From NCBI RefSeq assembly GCF_001894825.1, contig NZ_BCWY01000087.1:1-36501 (forward strand): a stretch of DNA of 36,501 nucleotides. The letters run 5' to 3'. The stretch comes from Rhodococcus jostii NBRC 16295 (lineage in GTDB: Bacteria; Actinomycetota; Actinomycetes; Mycobacteriales; Mycobacteriaceae). Within the stretch, counting starts at the first letter, position 1. Each line of letters begins with the position of its first letter. Below, one piece after another: positions 16,266 through 24,865 of this stretch. The translations under genes were made by a program, and so were the position numbers. A model generated the notes under the pieces. It searched no databases, was not told where the DNA came from, and saw nothing but the letters and a program-made list of their open reading frames with translations.

Positions 16266-17642
16266 TCACTTCTTGGAGACCCGGACCAGCTTCTTGTTGA
16301 CGAACTCGTCCATTCCCCACGGGCCGAGTTCGCGGCCGACGCCGGAGCGCTTGACGCCGCCGAACGGCAGCCCGGGAAGGGTGGTGCCGTGCTCGTTGAC
16401 GAAGGCCATGCCGACGTCGAGCCGGTCGGCCACCTCGCGTGCCCCGTCGAGGTCGGTGCTCCACACCGAACCACTGAGACCATAAGCGGAGGAGTTGGCG
16501 AGCTCCACGGCCTCGTCGGCGGAGGCGACCTTGTAGACGACGCCGACGGGGCCGAACAGTTCCTCGCTGTACGCCCGCATCTCGGGAGTCACGTCGACGA
16601 GCAGGGTCGGCTCGACGTAGGAGCCGGGGCCGTCGATCTTCTTGCCGCCGGCGAGGAGGGACGCGCCCTTGGCGACGGCGTCCTCGATCTGCTCGACAAG
16701 CGAATCCGCGGCGCTCTGCGAGGACAGCGGCCCGAGGACGGTCTTGGCGTCGAGCGGATCACCGGTCGGGGTGGCCTTGAACGACTCGGCGAGCTTCGAG
16801 ACGAACTCGTCGTAGTTCGGTTCCGTCACGATGAAGCGTTTCGGCGAGTTGCAGGCCTGGCCCGCGTTGGACAGGCGGGCCCGGGTGGCCGTCTTCACGG
16901 TGGCATCCATGTCGTCGGTGTCGAGGACGACGAAGACGTCGGAGCCGCCGAGTTCGAGCACCACCTTCTTGAGGTTGCGGCCCGCCGTCTCGGCGACGCT
17001 GGTCCCGGCCCGCTCACTGCCGGTGAGGGAGACGCCCTGCACGCGCGGGTCGGCGATCATGTCGGCGATCTGCTCGTTGGTGGCGAAGACGTTGATGTAT
17101 GCGTCTTCGGGGAGACCGGCCTGCCGGAAGATCTCCTCCATCAACAGCGCCGACTGCGGACAGTTGGGTGCGTGCTTGAGCAGCACCGTGTTGCCGAGCA
17201 TGAGATTCGGGGCCGCGAAGCGGGCCACCTGGTAGTACGGGTAGTTCCAGGGCATCACGCCGACGAGCGCACCGATCGGCCTGCGGTAGACCACGGATTC
17301 GTCCGCGCCCGGCACGTCGAGCCGTTCCGCTTCGAGCAGTGCGGGGCCGTTGTCCGCGTAGTAGCGGTAGATCGCCGAGGAAAGCGTGACTTCGCCTGTG
17401 GCCTCCCGGACGGGCTTGCCCATCTCGAGGGCGATCATCCGGGCCAGTTCTTCCTCGCGCTCCGCGTAGAGATCGGCGGTTCTACCCAGAATTCGGGCGC
17501 GCTCGTCCACCGGTGTGGTTCGCCACGTGAGATATCCGCTGTGGGCGCGCGCGAGCGCCGACTCCACTCCTGCGTCGTCCAAGGTCGTGAATTCCCGGAC
17601 GGTTTCACCGGTCGCGGGATTGACAGTTTTGTACTTGGCCAT
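16266..17642 (-). CDS. NAD(P)-dependent aldehyde dehydrogenase (succinate-semialdehyde dehydrogenase-like)
   Basis: This enzyme oxidises an aldehyde to the acid. Its 458 residues have oxyanion Asn133 (PWNYP), general base Glu230 (LELGG) and nucleophile Cys264 (GQACNSPKRF). The short N-terminus and sequence style resemble GabD2-type succinate-semialdehyde dehydrogenases, but the substrate is not proven. In M. tuberculosis menG directly follows the mannosyltransferase gene, so this gene appears inserted. The ATG at 17642 lacks an obvious ribosome-binding site; the frame upstream only mirrors the glycosyltransferase gene. Confidence 0.92.
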   Translation of the reverse strand: MAKYKTVNPATGETVREFTTLDDAGVESALARAHSGYLTWRTTPVDERARILGRTADLYAEREEELARMIALEMGKPVREATGEVTLSSAIYRYYADNGPALLEAERLDVPGADESVVYRRPIGALVGVMPWNYPYYQVARFAAPNLMLGNTVLLKHAPNCPQSALLMEEIFRQAGLPEDAYINVFATNEQIADMIADPRVQGVSLTGSERAGTSVAETAGRNLKKVVLELGGSDVFVVLDTDDMDATVKTATRARLSNAGQACNSPKRFIVTEPNYDEFVSKLAESFKATPTGDPLDAKTVLGPLSSQSAADSLVEQIEDAVAKGASLLAGGKKIDGPGSYVEPTLLVDVTPEMRAYSEELFGPVGVVYKVASADEAVELANSSAYGLSGSVWSTDLDGAREVADRLDVGMAFVNEHGTTLPGLPFGGVKRSGVGRELGPWGMDEFVNKKLVRVSKK

Positions 17643-17730
17643 GGTTCGGGCAACGACGGACCGTGTCCGGGGAATTCCCCCACTGACCACATCGCGGGCC
17701 GCTCTCCCACCTCGTGAGACGGTCCCGGGC

Positions 17731-18876
17731 TCAGGCTGCCCGGGATTCGCGAAAGCCCGGTCCGCCGGCGACCTCCGCGTAGTGGCCCAGCAGCTCGTCG
17801 CAGATCGCGGGCCACGTGCGGTGCAGCACCGACTGCCGGGCGGCCTCCCCGAAGCGGGCCCGCATCCGGCGGTCCCGGAGTGCGTCGACGGCGCTCGGGA
17901 GCAGTTCGCCGAACCGGTCGACGGGAAGCAGGTAGCCGTTGCGGCAGTGCGCGACCAGATCACGTGGGCCACCGGCATCCGGTCCGATCACCGGCACCCC
18001 GCTCGCGAGCGCTTCCTGGACCGCCTGGCAGAACGTCTCGTGCTCGCCCGGGTGGACGAACACGTCCAGACTCGCGTAGGCCTCGGCGAGTTCCACACCG
18101 CCGAGCTGACCGGTGAAGATCGCGTCCGGCATCAGCTGTTGCAGTCGGGCCCGCTCCGGACCGTCGCCGACGATCACCAACCGGACGCCGGTGTCGTCCG
18201 CAAGTGCGGCGAGCCGTTCGACGTGCTTCTCAGGCGCGAGCCTGCCGACGAATCCGACGACCAGCCGGTCGGAGCCCCGCAACCAGGAGTCCCGCAGGCC
18301 CGTGTTGCGGCGGGACGGCGCGAAGCGGGTGGTCTCCACCCCGCGCGCCCAGCGGTGGACCCTCGGAATCCGCTGCTCGGCGAGCGCCTCGACCGCCGAT
18401 GTGGACGGCGCGAGGGTGCGGGTGCAGCCCTTGTGGATGCGACGCGTCCACGCCCACGCCGCCCGGCTCGTGATGCCGAGGCCATAGCTCTCGGCGAAAC
18501 CGGCCACGTCCGTCTGGTACACCGCGACGGTGGGGACGTCGAGCCGGTGCGCCGCCCCGAGCCCGCCGGCCCCGAGGAGGAACGGCGACGCCAGATGCAC
18601 GACGTCGGGGCCGAACGCGCGCAACGCGGCAGTGAGTCCCGGCTGCGGCAGTCCCACGGGCAGCGAACTGACCTTCGGAACCATCACGGCAGGTACCCGG
18701 TGGACGGGCACGCCTTCGTGTTCGGTCGGCGCCGACGTCTGCGACCCGACCGTGTCCGGGGCGACGACCATCGCCTGGTGTCCGGTGCGCTGCAGGTGGT
18801 CGAGAACCCGCAGCACCGAGTTGGTCACACCGTTCATGTTGGGCAGGAACGACTCCGCAACGATGGCTACTCTCAC
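17731..18876 (-). CDS. mgtA: GT4-family glycosyltransferase (MgtA-like alpha-mannosyltransferase)
   Basis: This 381-residue GT-B enzyme has the N-terminal acceptor domain starting MRVAIVAESFLPNMNGVTNS, then the donor domain with FVGRLAPEKHVERL and the EX7E-type segment HPGEHETFCQAVQEALASG. The place between menD/DUF3592 and menG equals that of Rv0557 (mgtA), which transfers mannose from GDP-mannose to a glucuronic-acid diacylglycerol in envelope glycolipid synthesis. That function is carried over by homology and position. It starts at GTG 18876. Confidence 0.85.
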   Translation of the reverse strand: MRVAIVAESFLPNMNGVTNSVLRVLDHLQRTGHQAMVVAPDTVGSQTSAPTEHEGVPVHRVPAVMVPKVSSLPVGLPQPGLTAALRAFGPDVVHLASPFLLGAGGLGAAHRLDVPTVAVYQTDVAGFAESYGLGITSRAAWAWTRRIHKGCTRTLAPSTSAVEALAEQRIPRVHRWARGVETTRFAPSRRNTGLRDSWLRGSDRLVVGFVGRLAPEKHVERLAALADDTGVRLVIVGDGPERARLQQLMPDAIFTGQLGGVELAEAYASLDVFVHPGEHETFCQAVQEALASGVPVIGPDAGGPRDLVAHCRNGYLLPVDRFGELLPSAVDALRDRRMRARFGEAARQSVLHRTWPAICDELLGHYAEVAGGPGFRESRAA

Positions 18877-18948
18877 GCGCTCAGCGTGGCAGTGCTCGTG
18901 GTCACAGCAGCGAGATCGACATGACGGTCGCGCGAAGTTCCGGGAAAC

Positions 18949-19389
18949 TCAGGATGACGCTGCCGGCGAGGACACCGCCTGGTCTTCCCTCCGCCGGAGA
19001 TACCAGATCAGCGGGCCCGCGATCAGCCACGTCACGACGATCAGCGAGCCCGCCGGGACGACGGCGACACTGGCGTCGCGTCCGGACACCCGAACGAGGT
19101 CGGGGTCACTGCGCGCGTACTCGACGTCGATCCGCTGGCCCACGGTGAGTTTGGTCGGGTACAGGACACCGAGTTCGGGGTTGTGCGTCACCCCGTCCGG
19201 GGTCACGAAGCTGATGGCCGAACGCAGCGATCCCGCCGACAGCACCTCCGCCGTGGCCACGCCCCGGTCGGATTCGATGGTGTGGTCGTTGCGCCAGGCG
19301 GCGAGAACGAGGAGCACGGCCAGGACGGAGATGCCGATCGCCGCCACCAGCACGCCGCGCCGGACGCGCCGCGTCACCCGCGCATTCAC
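18949..19389 (-). CDS. DUF3592-type membrane protein
   Basis: This 146-residue protein has one hydrophobic helix near each end (about 13-32 and 112-131) and a beta-rich extracytoplasmic segment between. The TPDGVTH and TVGQRIDVEY stretches are typical of DUF3592 proteins. Its GTG start overlaps the menD TGA as GTGA, so it is translationally coupled to menD. The same gene pair exists in mycobacteria (Rv0555-Rv0556). The function is unknown. Confidence 0.85.
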   Translation of the reverse strand: MNARVTRRVRRGVLVAAIGISVLAVLLVLAAWRNDHTIESDRGVATAEVLSAGSLRSAISFVTPDGVTHNPELGVLYPTKLTVGQRIDVEYARSDPDLVRVSGRDASVAVVPAGSLIVVTWLIAGPLIWYLRRREDQAVSSPAASS

Positions 19390-21011
19390 AACTGTGCCCG
19401 CACCGCGGCGTGCAATTCGCGCAGCCCGGAGCGTTCGGTAGTCACCTCGAGCACCCGGATTCCGCGGTCGCCGGGAGCGTCGGGTGTGCTCAGCAGCGTC
19501 GACAGCTCACCCAGACCGACGAGGTGGTGCTCGACCCGGTAGGCCGCGCAGAGTGCAGCGAGGTCCATTCCGTGCGGAGTGCCGAAGACTCGCTCGAACA
19601 CCCCCGCGTACTGTGGATCGCCCTGCTCGAGCAATTCGAAGATGCCGCCGCCGTCGTCGTTGGCCACCACGATCGTCAGGTCCCGGGGCCGCGGCTCCCC
19701 GCTGCCGATGAGCAGGCCGGAGGCGTCGTGCAGGAACGTGAGGTCGCCGAGCAGGGCGACGGTGCGCCCCTCCTCGTAGGCGAGCGCCGCGCCGACAGCC
19801 GCGGACACGGTGCCGTCGATACCGGCGACGCCCCGGTTGGACAGCACCCGGATCTTCGGCGCCGGATAGCTGACGAGCGCCGCATCCCGGACGGGGTTGG
19901 ACGCTCCGAGCAGCAGCTGGTCAGCGTCGGTCAGCGCGTCCATCACGGCGGCGGCCACGTGCAGTCCCGTCGCCTTCGGGTGGGCGGCGAGCTGGGCGCG
20001 CACCGCCTTGTCGGTGTGCTCGGACAGCGTGCGGCACCGGCCGATCCAGGCCCGGTCGGGTTCACCGGAGACGACCGCGCGGGTTCCGGTGGCCAGCACG
20101 TTGCCGGAGACGTCGGGCCAGCGGGGGCCGGTGGTGAGCGCGTACACGGCCACCGCCGGGTCTGCGAGGACCTTCGACACCGACCGGTGCAGGGTGGGGC
20201 GTCCGGTGATGACGGCCTGCCGCGGTTTGAGCTGCGGCAGCGCCATCGGGTGCACCGGGATGCCGTGCAGCGGCGCCGTCGGCTCCGCGACCGTCGGAAG
20301 TCCGGCGAGCTCGGGCCGCAGCGCGGACCCGTGCCCGGAGATCACGATGGTGTCGGGGGTGAGGTCGAGGTCCATCGGCACGTCGAGCGTCGCGTGCTGG
20401 GTGGTGGTCCACGCCGCGCCGCCCGGCCGTCCCTGCGGGACCGGGCCCTGCGCGTGGACGTCGGGAACGAGCGGTTCACGGAGCGGGATGTCGAAGTGCA
20501 CGGGGCCGGCGTTTCCCGACCTGGTGCCGCGGGCCGCGGCGAGGACCCGGCACACGGCCGAACGCCACTGGCTGTTCTGCCCGGCGTCGTCCTCCGCCAG
20601 CCCCAGGCTGATCGTCGCGCGGACCTGGCTGCCGAACAGTCCGAGCTGCTCGATGGTCTGGTTGGCGCCGGTGCCGAGCATCTCGTACGGGCGGTTGGCG
20701 CTGAGCACCACGAGCGGCACCCGGGCGTAATTGGCCTCGAGGACCGCGGGACCGAGATTGGCCACCGCGGTGCCGGACGTCATGACGATCGGGACCGGGC
20801 GCCGGCCGGCCACGGCCAGGCCGAGGGCGAGGAAACCCGCGGTGCGCTCGTCGATGCGCATGTGCAGACGCAGTCGACCCTCGAGGTCGGCCGCCTGCAG
20901 GGCGAACGCCAGCGGCGCGTTGCGCGAACCCGGGCAGAGGACGACCTCGCGTACTCCCCCGCGGACCAGTTCGTCGACGACCGCGGTGGCTTGAGCAGTG
21001 GACGGGTTCAC
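19386..21011 (-). CDS. menD: 2-succinyl-5-enolpyruvyl-6-hydroxy-3-cyclohexene-1-carboxylate synthase
   Basis: This ThDP enzyme adds decarboxylated 2-oxoglutarate to isochorismate, the committed step to menaquinone. Its 541 residues begin MNPSTAQATAVVDELVRGGV. The cofactor-activating Glu55 sits in RIDERTAGF, at the same number as in E. coli MenD, and the ThDP/Mg region reads GDLTFLHDASG...NDDGGGIF. I start at GTG 21011 to match mycobacterial MenD; a longer frame runs up to 21098. It leads a minus-strand run with DUF3592 and the mannosyltransferase. Confidence 0.96.
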   Translation of the reverse strand: MNPSTAQATAVVDELVRGGVREVVLCPGSRNAPLAFALQAADLEGRLRLHMRIDERTAGFLALGLAVAGRRPVPIVMTSGTAVANLGPAVLEANYARVPLVVLSANRPYEMLGTGANQTIEQLGLFGSQVRATISLGLAEDDAGQNSQWRSAVCRVLAAARGTRSGNAGPVHFDIPLREPLVPDVHAQGPVPQGRPGGAAWTTTQHATLDVPMDLDLTPDTIVISGHGSALRPELAGLPTVAEPTAPLHGIPVHPMALPQLKPRQAVITGRPTLHRSVSKVLADPAVAVYALTTGPRWPDVSGNVLATGTRAVVSGEPDRAWIGRCRTLSEHTDKAVRAQLAAHPKATGLHVAAAVMDALTDADQLLLGASNPVRDAALVSYPAPKIRVLSNRGVAGIDGTVSAAVGAALAYEEGRTVALLGDLTFLHDASGLLIGSGEPRPRDLTIVVANDDGGGIFELLEQGDPQYAGVFERVFGTPHGMDLAALCAAYRVEHHLVGLGELSTLLSTPDAPGDRGIRVLEVTTERSGLRELHAAVRAQL

Positions 21012-21104
21012 GCCATCAAGAGTGTCAGATACTCCGGCCACCTCGTCCGGCGACCTCGCCGGGTGAGTTCGCGGACACATCGCGGGCGCTGACACCATGA
21101 ACGG

Positions 21105-21701
21105 ATGCGCACACTCTTCGATCCCGCCGAACTGCCGCCACGCCGCATGTACCAGGTGCTGACCGCGTCGGTGGTGCCGCGACCGATCGCGTGGGTGTCC
21201 ACGCTGTCGGCGGACGGGGTGGCCAACCTGGCCCCGTACAGCTTCTTCTCCGTGTCCAGCACGCAGCCGCCGGTGGTCCAGTTCACGTCGGTCACCCGCA
21301 AGGACAGCCTCCGCAACATCGAGGCGACGGGTGAGTTCGTCGTCAACCTGGCCACGGAGCCCCTGATGCCGGTGGTCAATGCCAGTTCCGCCACGTACGA
21401 CAGCGACGTCGACGAGTTCGCCGCGCTGGGCATCGAGACCGAACCCAGTGAGCGTGTGCGGCCCGTCCGGGTCGCGGGCTCACCCGTCGCCATCGAATGC
21501 ACCCTGAAGCAGGTGATACCGGTCGGCGACTCGTTCGTGGTGATGGGTGATGTGGTCACGATCGCGGTGCGGTCCGAGGCGCTCGCCGACGACGGGCTGC
21601 CGGACTTCGAGACGCTGGCCCCATTGAGCCGGCTCGGCCGCAACGAGTGGGGTCTGCCGCCGAAGGTCGTGATGCTCGACCGCCCACACCGCCCCGAATA
21701 A
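21105..21701 (+). CDS. Flavin reductase family protein (FMN-binding split barrel)
   Basis: This 198-residue protein has the flavin-reductase-like domain, with the early RPIAWVSTLSADGVANLAPYSFF motif region and the FVVNLAT strand. Such proteins bind FMN and reduce it with NAD(P)H or act as stand-alone oxidoreductases; the partner is unknown. It is divergent from menD (93-bp gap) and lies just before the iron-box gene, so it could serve iron or aromatic metabolism. The ATG at 21105 has only a weak ribosome-binding site. Confidence 0.88.
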   Translation: MRTLFDPAELPPRRMYQVLTASVVPRPIAWVSTLSADGVANLAPYSFFSVSSTQPPVVQFTSVTRKDSLRNIEATGEFVVNLATEPLMPVVNASSATYDSDVDEFAALGIETEPSERVRPVRVAGSPVAIECTLKQVIPVGDSFVVMGDVVTIAVRSEALADDGLPDFETLAPLSRLGRNEWGLPPKVVMLDRPHRPE

Positions 21702-21707
21702 CAATCA

Positions 21708-21726
21708 ATTGGTTAGGCTTACCTGA
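21708..21726 (+). promoter_or_regulatory. IdeR/DtxR iron box
   Basis: ATTGGTTAGGCTTACCTGA matches the 19-bp IdeR consensus TTAGGTTAGGCTAACCTAA at 15 positions, with the core TTAGGCT-ACCT intact. It lies 35 bp before the siderophore-interacting protein gene, where Fe-bound IdeR would repress it when iron is plentiful. Confidence 0.8.
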
Positions 21727-21761
21727 CAAAACAGCTTCGCACCCGGGGAGACTTCGCAGCC

Positions 21762-22589
21762 ATGGCCCAACGCACCAAGTTCGTCAAACCTCAGAGTCGC
21801 CGGATCGCGTCGGCGCGAGTGGTCGCCGCCAAGCAGATCAGCCCGAACTTCGTCCGCGTCACCATCGCCGGCGAGGACCTCGACTCCGTGAGTCCGATGG
21901 GCTTCGACCAGTGGTTCCGGATGTTCTTCCCCCAGAAGGGGCAGACCACGCTGCGACTGCCGACCAGCGCGAGCAACCTCTGGTACGCCCAGTACAAGCT
22001 GATGTCCAAGGACTCCCGGCCGGTGGTGCGCAACTACACGATCCGCGAGCTCCGCGTGGCGGGATCGGGAACGTTCGGCGACACCACCGAGATCGACATC
22101 GACTTCGCGTCGCACGGGGACCTCGGTCCGGCGTCGGAGTGGGCGAACACGGCGTCGGCCGGGGACGAACTGGCGATCCTCGACGAAGGACTGATCTACA
22201 ACCCGGCGCCGGACGCGGAGTGGCAGTTGCTCGTCGGCGACGAGAGCGCACTCCCCGCGATCGTCGGGATTCTGCGGTCGGTTCCTGCGGATCTGCGGGC
22301 CGAAGTATTCATCGAGATCCCCGATGCCGAAGACGCTCAGGAGGTTTCGGTGGGCGACGGCGTCAACGTGCACTGGCTGGTGCGAGAAGACGCCGATGCC
22401 CGTCCGGGAGTACTCGCGCTGAACACCGTGATGCAGGCGGAATTGCCGACCGGGCCGTCGTACACCTTCGTGGCCGGCGAGAGCGAGCTGACGACGGCGC
22501 TGCGGCGTCACCTCGTCAACGAGCGCCATGTCCCGAAGTCGCACATCTCGTTCACCGGGTACTGGCGCCACGGTCACGCCGCACCCTGA
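21762..22589 (+). CDS. Siderophore-interacting protein (ViuB/SIP family ferric reductase)
   Basis: This flavin enzyme releases iron from ferric siderophores in the cytoplasm. Its 275 residues show the FAD-binding barrel with RNYTIREL (the R-x-Y-[ST] FAD motif), DFASHGDLGPASEWA, and an NAD(P)-like half with LLVGDESALPAI and FVAGES, ending SFTGYWRHG, which is typical of SIP proteins. An IdeR box lies just upstream, so it is probably iron-repressed. It converges on the next gene across a 21-bp-stem terminator. Confidence 0.93.
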   Translation: MAQRTKFVKPQSRRIASARVVAAKQISPNFVRVTIAGEDLDSVSPMGFDQWFRMFFPQKGQTTLRLPTSASNLWYAQYKLMSKDSRPVVRNYTIRELRVAGSGTFGDTTEIDIDFASHGDLGPASEWANTASAGDELAILDEGLIYNPAPDAEWQLLVGDESALPAIVGILRSVPADLRAEVFIEIPDAEDAQEVSVGDGVNVHWLVREDADARPGVLALNTVMQAELPTGPSYTFVAGESELTTALRRHLVNERHVPKSHISFTGYWRHGHAAP

Positions 22590-22635
22590 CAGGTGAGTGG
22601 CAAAGAGTGCCGGGGCACTCTTTGCCACTCACCTG
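22590..22635. terminator. Perfect 21-bp-stem bidirectional terminator
   Basis: The arms 22590-22610 and 22615-22635 are exact reverse complements around loop CGGG, starting one base after the SIP gene stop and ending 4 bases before the stop of the next, convergent gene. There is an internal CTTTG but no flanking T-run. The exact match suggests a mobile or recently copied terminator-like repeat. Confidence 0.8.
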
Positions 22636-22639
22636 GGGA

Positions 22640-23086
22640 TCAGTTGGCGTGCTTCTGGACGAGGGCGCCCAGACGCGGAAGCGCCTCGATCACATTCTTC
22701 TTCGCCGACGGACGCAGCGAGGAGTACACCTTCTTGACAGCGCCGCGGTCGCTGCCCTCGATGCGCTCGTCGGTGACGCCGAGGAGCGAGTCCGCGACCT
22801 CGTCGCCACGCGCAACCAGGTACTCGGAGAATCCGGCCTCACCACTGGCGGTGAACGCCTGCCAGTACGGCTCGAGCTTGGTGACGAATGCCGGCAGCAG
22901 GCCCTCGACGGCGTCCGGCACGATCGACGGTCCCACCTTCTTGACCGCGGCGTATCCACCCTTGAGTGCCAGTCCCGAGGCCCCCGACTTGTCCGAAACC
23001 TCCGCGTCGATGAGAGCCTGGACGTCTGCGATGACCGCAGGGACGCGCGACTCGTCGAGCAGGGTTTCGTTCAGAGCTGCAACCAC
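22640..23086 (-). CDS. Conserved actinobacterial protein of unknown function (DUF6918-like)
   Basis: This 148-residue, soluble-looking, mostly helical protein has a Lys/Gly-rich middle (KGGYAAVKKVGPSIVPDAVEG) and a positively charged end (RPSAKKNVIEALPRL). I recall similar actinobacterial proteins filed under DUF6918, but cannot verify this. GTG 23086 has GGAGG 8 nt upstream; TTG 23092 is possible but only 2 nt from the SD. There is no signal peptide or membrane helix. It is a single gene between a terminator and menC; function unknown. Confidence 0.8.
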   Translation of the reverse strand: MVAALNETLLDESRVPAVIADVQALIDAEVSDKSGASGLALKGGYAAVKKVGPSIVPDAVEGLLPAFVTKLEPYWQAFTASGEAGFSEYLVARGDEVADSLLGVTDERIEGSDRGAVKKVYSSLRPSAKKNVIEALPRLGALVQKHAN

Positions 23087-23131
23087 TTTCAATGCCTCCG
23101 TATTGACTGAGCGATCAGGTCCGGCCAGACA

Positions 23132-24133
23132 CTATACGAAAAACCGGGCGCCGCGTTGTTCGAGCAGGCCATGGCACCGGCGCGCCCGCTCGACCCACCA
23201 GCGGGAACGCTCCGCGGACGCGGCGAGCGCCGTGACGCGTTCGACGTCGGGCACGACGGCGCCGACGGTAAGGTTGCCGTCGACCGGTTCGCGGCCGTGG
23301 GCCACGTCGGCCTCGAAGAGCCCTCCGGTACCGAGTCCGCACGCGAACTGCAGTTCGGGGAGCGCAGCGGCGGCGGCCACACCTGCGGCGATGCCGACTG
23401 CGGTGTCCAGCGCACTAGACACGACCACCGGTACGCCGTGCGAAGCCAGCTCGTCGGCGAGTGACAGCAGTCGCCGCATCCCGCCCAGCGGCGCGACCTT
23501 CACGACGGCCACGTCGGCCCCGCCTGCCCGCACGACCTTCAGCGGATCCTCTGCGCGCCGGATGCTCTCGTCGGCGGCCACCCGCACGCCGGGCAACCGT
23601 CTGCGGACCTCCACCAGCTCGGGCACGCTCGCACACGGCTGCTCGGCGTATTCGAGCGGACCGTCCGCGGTGAGGGCACGCAGCGCGATCTCGGCCTCGT
23701 CGACCGACCAGCCACCGTTGGCGTCGACGCGCACGTTCGGAACGAGTGCGCGGACGGCGGTCACCCGGGCGACGTCGTCGGCGAGGGTCTGACCACGTTC
23801 GGCCACTTTCACTTTCGCGGTGCGCGCGCCGGGGTACCGAGCGAGCAGGTCGGGCACCCGGTCGGCGTCGACGGCGGGGACGGTCGCGTTGATCGGCACC
23901 TTCGTGCGCAGCGCGGGCGGCGGCCCGAGCCACGCGTCCTCGATCGCCGACTGCAGCCAGTGCGCCGCCTCGTCGTCCGCGTACTCCGGGAACGGTGCGA
24001 ATTCACCCCACCCGGCGGGGCCGCGCAGCAGCAACGCTTCTCGCGTCGTGATGCCGCGGAACCGCACGCGCATAGGCAGACTCACCACGACGGCGTCGGC
24101 CAGGACCTCCCGGGCGGAGGGCAGCGACGTCAC
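23132..24133 (-). CDS. menC: o-Succinylbenzoate synthase
   Basis: This enolase-superfamily enzyme dehydrates SHCHC to o-succinylbenzoate. Its 333 residues carry the catalytic KVK (Lys107, Lys109), the metal ligands Asp137 (VDANGGW), Glu164 (YAEQP) and Asp188 (AADES), and the opposite Lys212 (VVKVAP). The start at GTG 24133 lies 4 bases after the thioesterase stop, implying an operon; a longer frame into that gene is a shadow. It matches the actinobacterial MenC length. Confidence 0.94.
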   Translation of the reverse strand: MTSLPSAREVLADAVVVSLPMRVRFRGITTREALLLRGPAGWGEFAPFPEYADDEAAHWLQSAIEDAWLGPPPALRTKVPINATVPAVDADRVPDLLARYPGARTAKVKVAERGQTLADDVARVTAVRALVPNVRVDANGGWSVDEAEIALRALTADGPLEYAEQPCASVPELVEVRRRLPGVRVAADESIRRAEDPLKVVRAGGADVAVVKVAPLGGMRRLLSLADELASHGVPVVVSSALDTAVGIAAGVAAAAALPELQFACGLGTGGLFEADVAHGREPVDGNLTVGAVVPDVERVTALAASAERSRWWVERARRCHGLLEQRGARFFV

Positions 24134-24137
24134 GGGG

Positions 24138-24791
24138 TCAGGGCTGTCCGGGCAGGAGCACGAGCATGAGCGCCTCGCATTCCGCGAGGAGCGTGTCACC
24201 GTGCGTCAGCCGCGCGCTGATGTACGTCTTGCGCCCGTCGACACGGTCCACCTCGCCTTCGACGGTGAGGGTGGTGTTCAGCGGGGTGATCGCGCGGTAG
24301 TCGACGTGCAGAGACGCGGTGCGACTGATGGGGCGGCCGTAGGCGTGCACGATCATGCCCATCAGGTCGTCGAACAGCAGCGGCAGGGTGCCGCCGTGCG
24401 CGGCGCCGTTGCCGCCGAGGTGGTAACGCCGGAACTGGCCCGTGCTGCGCACCCCGTCCGGCCCGAACTTCTCGATGTTCCACGGCGGCATGAGCAGGCT
24501 GCCCCGGCCCGGGAGTTCGATGGTCCGCCCGGCCGGCGACCGCCCCTCGGGTGCCACGTACGGCCCGAGCAGGTCGGCCAGCTTCTCCACCTGGTCAGCG
24601 GCCTGCACGAGCACGTCCTCCGGGGCGTCGACGGACACCGCGAGGTCCTGCAACGTGCGCATTCCCTCGACGAACCGCGGCCAGTCCGGACCCGGCGTGG
24701 CGGGCTCGAACTTGGGGAACCCACCGTGGTGCTCGTACTCGTCGTCGCCCTTGCCGTCGAGACCCGTGACATCGGCAGCCTGTTCGCTCAT
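24138..24791 (-). CDS. PaaI-type hotdog acyl-CoA thioesterase; candidate DHNA-CoA thioesterase
   Basis: This 217-residue protein has an acidic N-terminal region of about 110 residues and then a hotdog domain with NGAAHGG (128-134) and Asp141/Asp142, the usual active-site area of PaaI-like thioesterases. It lies directly upstream of menC and divergent from menB. The menaquinone route needs a thioesterase to free DHNA from the MenB product, and no other candidate is in the cluster, so this role is plausible by position. The exact substrate is not shown by the sequence. ATG 24791 is preceded by GCAGGT. Confidence 0.85.
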   Translation of the reverse strand: MSEQAADVTGLDGKGDDEYEHHGGFPKFEPATPGPDWPRFVEGMRTLQDLAVSVDAPEDVLVQAADQVEKLADLLGPYVAPEGRSPAGRTIELPGRGSLLMPPWNIEKFGPDGVRSTGQFRRYHLGGNGAAHGGTLPLLFDDLMGMIVHAYGRPISRTASLHVDYRAITPLNTTLTVEGEVDRVDGRKTYISARLTHGDTLLAECEALMLVLLPGQP

Positions 24792-24865
24792 ACCTGCACG
24801 GTAAACCCGGGCAAAACTCCTGCGCGCGCGGACACCCGTCAACGGCACCCGATAACCTCGGAGCC

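Noticed and set aside
23132..24199. MenC start at 24199
   Set aside because: The extra residues are Ser/Arg/Cys-rich and overlap the thioesterase gene; GTG 24133 fits the family length.
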